This document shows, piece by piece, positions 15,040-18,988 of a stretch of 18,988 bases of DNA. A model generated the notes under the pieces. It was given only the letters and a program-made list of their open reading frames with translations, searched no databases and had not been told where the DNA came from. Position 1 is the first letter of the stretch, and the number at the start of each line of letters is the position of its first letter. This DNA is from an uncultured Mediterraneibacter sp. (GTDB lineage Bacteria > Bacillota > Clostridia > Lachnospirales > Lachnospiraceae): positions 1 to 18,988 of the forward strand of contig NZ_CAKRDI010000045.1 of NCBI RefSeq assembly GCF_934309415.1, written 5' to 3'. A program made the position numbers and the translations under genes.

Positions 15040-15070
15040 CGTATCAGGCGTTACACTGACACCTGATACG
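15040..15070 (-). promoter_or_regulatory. Intercistronic hairpin upstream of the beta-galactosidase gene
   Basis: CGTATCAGG (15040-15048) and CCTGATACG (15062-15070) are perfect inverted copies. On the minus-strand RNA the stem extends to 12 bp through a U-G pair, which supports function as minus-strand RNA. It ends about 10 nt before the lacZ ribosome binding site and has no U-tract. Likely roles are mRNA processing or stabilisation of the lacZ message, or an operator. Confidence 0.6.
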
Positions 15071-15106
15071 ATGAATTTCTAAATTAATGTTTCAATTTCA
15101 AAATTA

Positions 15107-16573
15107 TTACTTCGCTGCAGATTTCATTTTCTTTTCATAATGATTCCAGCAGACCCATGCAATTCCCATGAATATTACAACACCTAATACGTTGTATACT
15201 AATGTTCCAATCGGATTTGCTACACCTTCCGGTAATGTTCCGTTAATCGCCTGCATGATCAGTGTTGGCTCTGGAACTGTTGACATAAAGAATACGAAAA
15301 CGAATACTGCTAATAAAAAGATTCCTGCTACGATACCGAATGTACGGTTACCAAAGTGGAAATCTCTTTCCATATTATCTTTCTTCCAACGAAGCCCAAT
15401 ATAAGCTGCAAGTAAGAACAGCACCGGAAGAAGAGATGTCGCTGCTGTCATGTTGATCAGCATTTCAAGGAAACTGTCAATATTTCCAATTCCGAGTGCC
15501 GGGATGATCAGCAATACTGTTACAACGATTCCCTGTACAAACAGAGCATTTGTCGGGTTTCCTTCATCGTTTGTCTTAACAAGCCATTTTCCGAATACAC
15601 CTTCCGGAATCTCTGAGAAGAATACTTTAACAGGTGCTGCTGTCCAGAGTGCAAGTGAACCAAGGTTACCGAGCAACAGAATCACACCAACGAGACGAAC
15701 AATCACTCCCTTAGGGATTCCAAAGTGTCCACCAAGAATCTGGAACACATCAAAGATACCGTTTGAGAAGTTACCCGAAAGAACTTCGCCAGGAACGATC
15801 AGCCCAACTGCAACAGCTCCAAGAACATACATGATTCCAACGAATACTGTTGACATAACCATTACTTTAACAAATGTTTTATTTCCGCCTTTAACGTCTT
15901 TTACATAAACTCCGATACTTTCACCGCCGCCTACAGCCTGAAGTACCCATGCCATTGTCATGAAGAATGTCCAGTTAAACTTCGGTGTAATTGTCTGCAT
16001 TGAAAATTCCTGTGCAGGAGCTTTGCCAAATCCGAATACAACTACGAATGCAAGGAACACAAATGCAATTCCCATAAACAAACGCGCGCTTCCTGCAAAA
16101 CTTGTTACTTTTGAAATCCAGCTGACACCTTTAATGCAAACATAGGTAGCTAACCAGAATAACAAAATTGAAATAATAGCAATAACTTTTGTTCCGTTGG
16201 CACCGCCAAACACATTCTTACCTACAAATGCATATGAAGCATAAATCAATGTCTGTGGCAGAAGCGAACAGAAGTAGAATAAGTTTACAAAGAAATATGC
16301 CCAGGCACCTAAGAAAGCCCATTTTGCTCCAAGGACACATTCTAACCAACTGTGGACTCCCGATTCTTTTTCAGAGTTTGCAGAAGAGAATTCTGCAATC
16401 ATCAGAATGAATGGGAGAAAGTAAAATACCGATCCGAAAATATATGCCGGTATCGTTGCTAATCCGATCTGGATACTATTGTTAATGATACTCGGGAACG
16501 CAAACACTGCTGAAAATGTCATCATCATAAGTGCAACCGAACCCAACCGTTCTCTTGAATTTGTGTTTTCCAT
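15107..16573 (-). CDS. APC-superfamily amino acid permease/antiporter, YjeM-like
   Basis: This is a polytopic transporter of 488 residues with about 12 hydrophobic segments. The N-terminal pattern, with LMMMTFSAVFAFPSI in the first span and AEFSSANSEKESGVHSWLE after the second, resembles the glutamate/GABA antiporter branch of the APC superfamily, especially YjeM. APC carriers move amino acids or amines, often in exchange, so its position directly upstream of lacZ is unexpected; a lactose permease would be usual. The C-terminal tail is short and basic (KKMKSAAK). The ribosome binding site AAGGAGA is about 9 bp before the ATG. The 93-bp gap to lacZ holds a hairpin but no terminator, so one transcript is likely. 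The substrate cannot be read from the sequence. Confidence 0.85.
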   Translation of the reverse strand: MENTNSRERLGSVALMMMTFSAVFAFPSIINNSIQIGLATIPAYIFGSVFYFLPFILMIAEFSSANSEKESGVHSWLECVLGAKWAFLGAWAYFFVNLFYFCSLLPQTLIYASYAFVGKNVFGGANGTKVIAIISILLFWLATYVCIKGVSWISKVTSFAGSARLFMGIAFVFLAFVVVFGFGKAPAQEFSMQTITPKFNWTFFMTMAWVLQAVGGGESIGVYVKDVKGGNKTFVKVMVMSTVFVGIMYVLGAVAVGLIVPGEVLSGNFSNGIFDVFQILGGHFGIPKGVIVRLVGVILLLGNLGSLALWTAAPVKVFFSEIPEGVFGKWLVKTNDEGNPTNALFVQGIVVTVLLIIPALGIGNIDSFLEMLINMTAATSLLPVLFLLAAYIGLRWKKDNMERDFHFGNRTFGIVAGIFLLAVFVFVFFMSTVPEPTLIMQAINGTLPEGVANPIGTLVYNVLGVVIFMGIAWVCWNHYEKKMKSAAK

Positions 16574-16698
16574 GAAAGGTTCTCCTTTTCTAAAACTGTT
16601 TTCCTTTTTTTAGCATTGGCCATCTGCTTTGTGACTATATTGTAGCATCCTGAAAATCCGAATTCTATAAATAATGTTGACACATTTGTAACTTATGT

Positions 16699-16718
16699 TG
16701 CCAATACGATAACTGGCA
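16699..16718. promoter_or_regulatory. Candidate operator TGCCA-N10-TGGCA
   Basis: Perfect 5-bp arms have centres 15 bp apart. The site lies about 55 bp upstream of the minus-strand -10 of the permease gene, a usual distance for an activator site. It is nested inside a second inverted pair, TGTAAC/GTTACA. Confidence 0.4.
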
Positions 16719-16882
16719 TTTGTTTTACTTTCAATGTTACAGATTCCTTTTATGAGTGAATATTATTATCTCATTCTTTTTAATCCACTTATTTTTGTGC
16801 ATATAGCACAGTTTTTGGCGCCTGCTTTATGGCATAATTACTTTTTGAAATATATCAGAAATGTTGAATGTTTATATATATG

Positions 16883-16911
16883 TTGACTGGATATGCGTTA
16901 AACTGTATAAT
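16883..16911 (+). promoter_or_regulatory. Sigma-A promoter of the AraC-family gene
   Basis: TTGACT (16883-16888) and a perfect TATAAT (16906-16911) are spaced by 17 bp. The start site would be near 16918, giving a leader of about 58 nt before the ATG at 16976. Confidence 0.75.
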
Positions 16912-16975
16912 AGCAGTAAATTAAGCGATTTGTTCCTGTTGTTTTCAGACATAAAATAAAAAAAGGAGTACTACT

Positions 16976-17812
16976 ATGCCAAAATTTTTCGAAAAAGAAA
17001 TTGGGATTTTAGTTGACGATGATCCAATCTTCAGTGAATTTCAACTATGCGAATCAGGGTTTGAAGAATGTAAACCCACAAAACCATATGAATTTATAAT
17101 GATTGATTATTGGGTAGTGCATTACTGTATCGATGGAGAAGGATATTTCGGAGTCAAGGATAAACAGAATCATATCCATCCCGGTGACATTTTTATGATT
17201 CCTCCAAATACAAAGAATAAATATTTCCCGGATGTGGTCAATCCCTGGTCTTATCTGTGGATTGGTGTAAAAGGTACTCTTGCAGAACGGGTTCTTGAAT
17301 CTTGCGGTCTTACATCGGATAACTATATCCTGCATCATAAGGTAGATTCACGGCTGCAGAACTTATTCGAAACCACCTATGATGAGATGCAAAGGAATCA
17401 TAATCTGAAAGCGTTAGGAAGAGCGTTCCAATTGTTGGATTATATCCAGCACAATGTTCATAATGATTCTTCTGATCAGATTACTTCTGGAGAACTTTAT
17501 TTTAATAAAGCAATTCATTTTATAGATAAAAATTATTTTAATAATATTACGATTTCAGATATTGCAGCAGCTGCGAATATCGACAGAACTTATATGTTTA
17601 AATTATTCCAAAAATTTTTAAAACAGAGCCCGAGTCAGTACCTGCAGCAGTATCGCCTGGACAAAGCGGGGGTTTTGCTTCGTAAGAGTGCTTTAAGTAT
17701 CACTGATGTAAGTTATGCGGTTGGGTTTCAACACCCGCCATATTTTACAAAATTGTTTACACAGTATAAAAAGATGACTCCGTCAGAATATCGAAAAGGA
17801 TTCCTGCAATGA
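16976..17812 (+). CDS. AraC-family transcriptional regulator with N-terminal cupin domain
   Basis: This regulator of 278 residues has the standard two-domain build. The N-terminal part (about 35-110) looks like a sugar-sensing cupin, with HYCIDGEGYFGV and HPGDIFMIPPNTKNKYFPD as the beta-barrel landmarks. The C-terminal 105 residues carry the double helix-turn-helix: ISDIAAAANIDRTYMFKLFQ is the first and ITDVSYAVGFQHPPYFTKLF the second, followed by the signature K..TPSEYRKGF. The ATG has AAAAGGAG about 8 bp upstream. It is divergent from the permease-lacZ unit and is therefore the best candidate for its activator. Its stop codon overlaps the ATG of the broken MATE gene. Family members of this type (MsmR-like) usually respond to sugars; galactosides would fit. 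Confidence 0.92.
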   Translation: MPKFFEKEIGILVDDDPIFSEFQLCESGFEECKPTKPYEFIMIDYWVVHYCIDGEGYFGVKDKQNHIHPGDIFMIPPNTKNKYFPDVVNPWSYLWIGVKGTLAERVLESCGLTSDNYILHHKVDSRLQNLFETTYDEMQRNHNLKALGRAFQLLDYIQHNVHNDSSDQITSGELYFNKAIHFIDKNYFNNITISDIAAAANIDRTYMFKLFQKFLKQSPSQYLQQYRLDKAGVLLRKSALSITDVSYAVGFQHPPYFTKLFTQYKKMTPSEYRKGFLQ

Positions 17813-18291
17813 TAATGAAACGAATTGATTTTGAACATGGAACAGTTACAGGAAATATTTTGGGAGCAGCGTTACCGATGCTTGTGGCTCAGATACTGAG
17901 CCTTTTGTACAACATTGTGGATCGGATTTATATTGCCAGGATTCCATCAGTAGGAACAACTGCGCTTGGAGCAGTGGGATTGTGCTTTCCGATTATTGTG
18001 ATTATCACTGCATTCAGCAATTTATTTGGCAGCGGTGGAGCTCCGCTATTTTCAATCAACAGAGGGAAAGGAAATATAAAAAAAGAGGAAATGATCATGA
18101 ATACATCATTTTCAATGCTGTGTATTTGTGGAGTGGTATTGATGGTGATCGGAATGCTGTTCGCAAGTCCGATTCTGGTGTTGTTCGGGGCGTCAGAAGA
18201 AGGGCTGTCTTACGCATATCCATACATGATGATTTATTCTTTTCCATTTGTGAGTCTGACACCACAGGCTCTGTCTCCATCTTGTTTGTAA
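17809..18291 (+). pseudogene. MATE-family efflux transporter, truncated to its N-terminal third
   Basis: MATE transporters export cationic compounds in exchange for Na+ or H+ and have about 450 residues. Only about 143 residues look genuine here: GTVTGNILGAALPMLVAQIL, SLLYNIVDRIYIARI, GLCFPIIVIITAFSNLFGSG and the loop before YPYMMIYSF, which cover roughly the first four spans. After about 18240 the expected sequence stops, and an unrelated 15-residue tail leads to TAA at 18289-18291. The start overlaps the AraC stop codon (ATGA), with AAAAGGA upstream. The remaining two thirds are absent from the window, and a different gene remnant follows, which points to a deletion. It is almost certainly non-functional. 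Confidence 0.85.
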
Positions 18292-18306
18292 ATGCTTTTA
18301 ATCCGG

Positions 18307-18827
18307 TCGGGAGTACAAGATCTGTTTTTTCGGGAACAATCAGATGAAACAGATTTTTTTCTACATGCCATTTCATTTTCGCATCATATTCCTGAAATAA
18401 TTTTCTTACTCAGATTCATAATCCTGAAATACGTTTAAAAACAGAATTTCATTCTGATGTTGAGTGCGAAGAAGCATTGTATCAAGGAAAAACAGATGCG
18501 GCATTTCTGGATTAGCCGGAATATTCCGATGATTATGATACGTATCTTGTTGTGAAGAGTCTTCTTGTTGCAGTAATGAGAAAAGATCATGTACTGAGCC
18601 GGAAAGAATCCATCAGCATGAAAGAACTTGCCGGGATGAATGTTTATATACCAGATGACAGCCATCGTATGACCCAACGTTTTATCCAACACTGGCCTGA
18701 ATTTTATAAGTCAGTTATTATAGATTTTACTACGAATGAATATGAATCTTTTTATCGTGATCTTCCTAAAAGTAACGATGGAATAGCACTCACATTTCGC
18801 TTCCTTTGCAAGGAAAAACTCCTGTGA
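18307..18827 (+). pseudogene. Decayed LysR-family transcriptional regulator remnant
   Basis: Pieces in two frames together read like the end of a LysR helix-turn-helix (GVQDLFFREQSDET) and its effector-binding domain (SHHIPEIIF, then QIHNPEIRLKTEF, ECEEALYQGKTDAAF). A frame change lies near 18400-18411, and an in-frame TAG interrupts the domain at 18513-18515. After it, the frame runs on through LVVKSLLVAVMRKDHVLSRK, SISMKELAGMNVYIPDDS and GIALTFRFLCKEKLL to TGA at 18825-18827. The N-terminal DNA-binding part and the last 40 or so residues are missing. LysR proteins often regulate a neighbouring transporter; here the neighbours are a truncated MATE gene and a symporter gene. Identity rests on motif resemblance. 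Confidence 0.6.
18320..18360 (+). terminator. Possible intrinsic terminator after the truncated MATE gene
   Basis: ATCTGTTT (18320-18327) and AAACAGAT (18347-18354) form an 8-bp stem with a 19-nt loop, followed by six or more T residues. The loop is long, and the sequence also lies inside the putative LysR remnant, so this may be chance. Confidence 0.35.
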
Positions 18828-18860
18828 TTTGGCAGTTTCAAATCACAGGAGTTTTTTTCC
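18814..18860. terminator. Strong bidirectional rho-independent terminator
   Basis: A 17-bp perfect stem (18814-18830 with 18840-18856), with a 9-nt loop, is flanked by an A-run and a T-run, so it works on both strands. It begins 4 bp after the minus-strand stop codon at 18864 and overlaps the end of the LysR remnant. Confidence 0.93.
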
Positions 18861-18863
18861 TAT

Positions 18864-18988
18864 CTATTCAGTTACTTCCAGACAAATTTCTTTCGTATCA
18901 GTTCCAACTCTGCGGATCCCGGCGAATAAAGAGCCTGATATATTATGCCATACACTGAAGATCGCTCCCGGAAGCGTTGCCAGTGGAT
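18864..18988 (-). CDS. C-terminal end of a bile acid:sodium symporter-family (BASS) protein, partial
   Basis: The minus-strand frame is open from the window edge to TAG (18866-18864), giving 41 residues. [23 protein letters not shown] matches the C-terminal end of BASS-family transporters, whose last span carries a SVWHN-SG motif (quoted as two halves: [15 protein letters not shown] and ISGSLFAG). The family imports organic anions such as bile acids, pantoate or oxo-acids with Na+. The frame is too short to call by open-reading length alone, but the motif and the terminator directly after its stop codon support it. The rest lies beyond the window. The decayed LysR gene convergent to it may once have been its regulator. 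Confidence 0.65.
   Translation of the reverse strand, partial: PLATLPGAIFSVWHNISGSLFAGIRRVGTDTKEICLEVTE

Larger units (their letters stand above)
16574..16975. promoter_or_regulatory. Divergent control region between the permease-lacZ unit and the AraC-family gene
   Basis: This 402-bp region contains no gene. It holds a good plus-strand promoter (16883-16911), a weak minus-strand -10 (TACAAT, complement of 16639-16644, with a poor -35), and two inverted repeats. These are TGCCA-N10-TGGCA (16699-16718) and the outer pair TGTAAC (16687-16692)/GTTACA (16736-16741). The repeats lie upstream of both promoters, where the AraC-family protein would be expected to bind. The segment 16742-16870 shows nothing beyond A/T-rich DNA. 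Confidence 0.6.

Noticed and set aside
18095..18376. Minus-strand open frame across the MATE/LysR junction
   Set aside because: It looks moderately protein-like, but it is antisense to recognisable MATE sequence and lacks a ribosome binding site or family match.
1..18988. CRISPR arrays, tRNA/rRNA genes, insertion sequences
   Set aside because: No regularly spaced repeats, cloverleaf sequences, rRNA segments or transposase motifs were seen by eye; a tool search could still find a degenerate one.

Overview
The window looks like chromosomal DNA of a low-GC, Gram-positive gut anaerobe, most likely a Lachnospiraceae member (Clostridia; the Ruminococcus/Blautia/Dorea/Mediterraneibacter neighbourhood). 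The reasons are strong AGGAGG-type ribosome binding sites, A/T-rich intergenic DNA, a GHKL/LytTR two-component system, a membrane-anchored GH3 glycosidase tail, a GtrA-like protein, paired YibE/F proteins, and AAA-ATPase/PD-(D/E)XK and Fic accessory genes. No rRNA, tRNA, CRISPR array, insertion sequence or complete prophage was seen. Family calls come from reading motifs and recalling families; nothing was searched.

Layout. (1) 1-3482, surface/regulatory block: the 3' end of a GH3 beta-glucosidase-like gene with a C-terminal membrane anchor and a terminator; about 370 bp of structured non-coding DNA with two identical 33-bp imperfect palindromes on either side of a putative promoter; a LytTR response regulator; a translationally coupled GHKL sensor kinase; a GtrA-like membrane protein; and a strong terminator. 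(2) 3483-8908, a probable seven-gene metal-uptake operon: a small Cys/His-rich membrane protein, a ZnuA-like lipoprotein, the ZnuC ATPase, the ZnuB permease, a lipoprotein with a Cys-Cys-Ala-His motif, and two YibE/F-family membrane proteins. ZnuABC is the recognisable core; the four extra genes are the less explained part.

(3) 8909-11872, accessory block: a short coding remnant, a Fic AMP-transferase-type gene preceded by two near-identical dyads flanking its -10 box, and an AAA-ATPase/PD-(D/E)XK protein broken by a single-base frameshift. (4) 11873-16975, minus strand: a full-length GH2 beta-galactosidase and, upstream of it, an APC-superfamily (YjeM-like) permease, separated by an intercistronic hairpin. 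They are divergent from an AraC-family regulator across a 400-bp control region with inverted repeats and a good promoter. (5) 16976-18988: the AraC regulator, translationally coupled to a MATE transporter gene that breaks off after about a third of its length, then a decayed LysR-family remnant, a very strong bidirectional terminator, and the 3' end of a minus-strand bile acid:sodium symporter-like gene.

How the parts work together (inference). The AraC protein probably controls the permease-lacZ unit. The LytTR pair probably controls its own promoter and perhaps the surface genes around it. The Znu operon probably responds to metal shortage. The MATE/LysR junction looks like a deletion scar. 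The most promising leads are the extended zinc operon with YibE/F and the Cys/His-rich small proteins, and the paired palindromes upstream of the two-component and fic genes.
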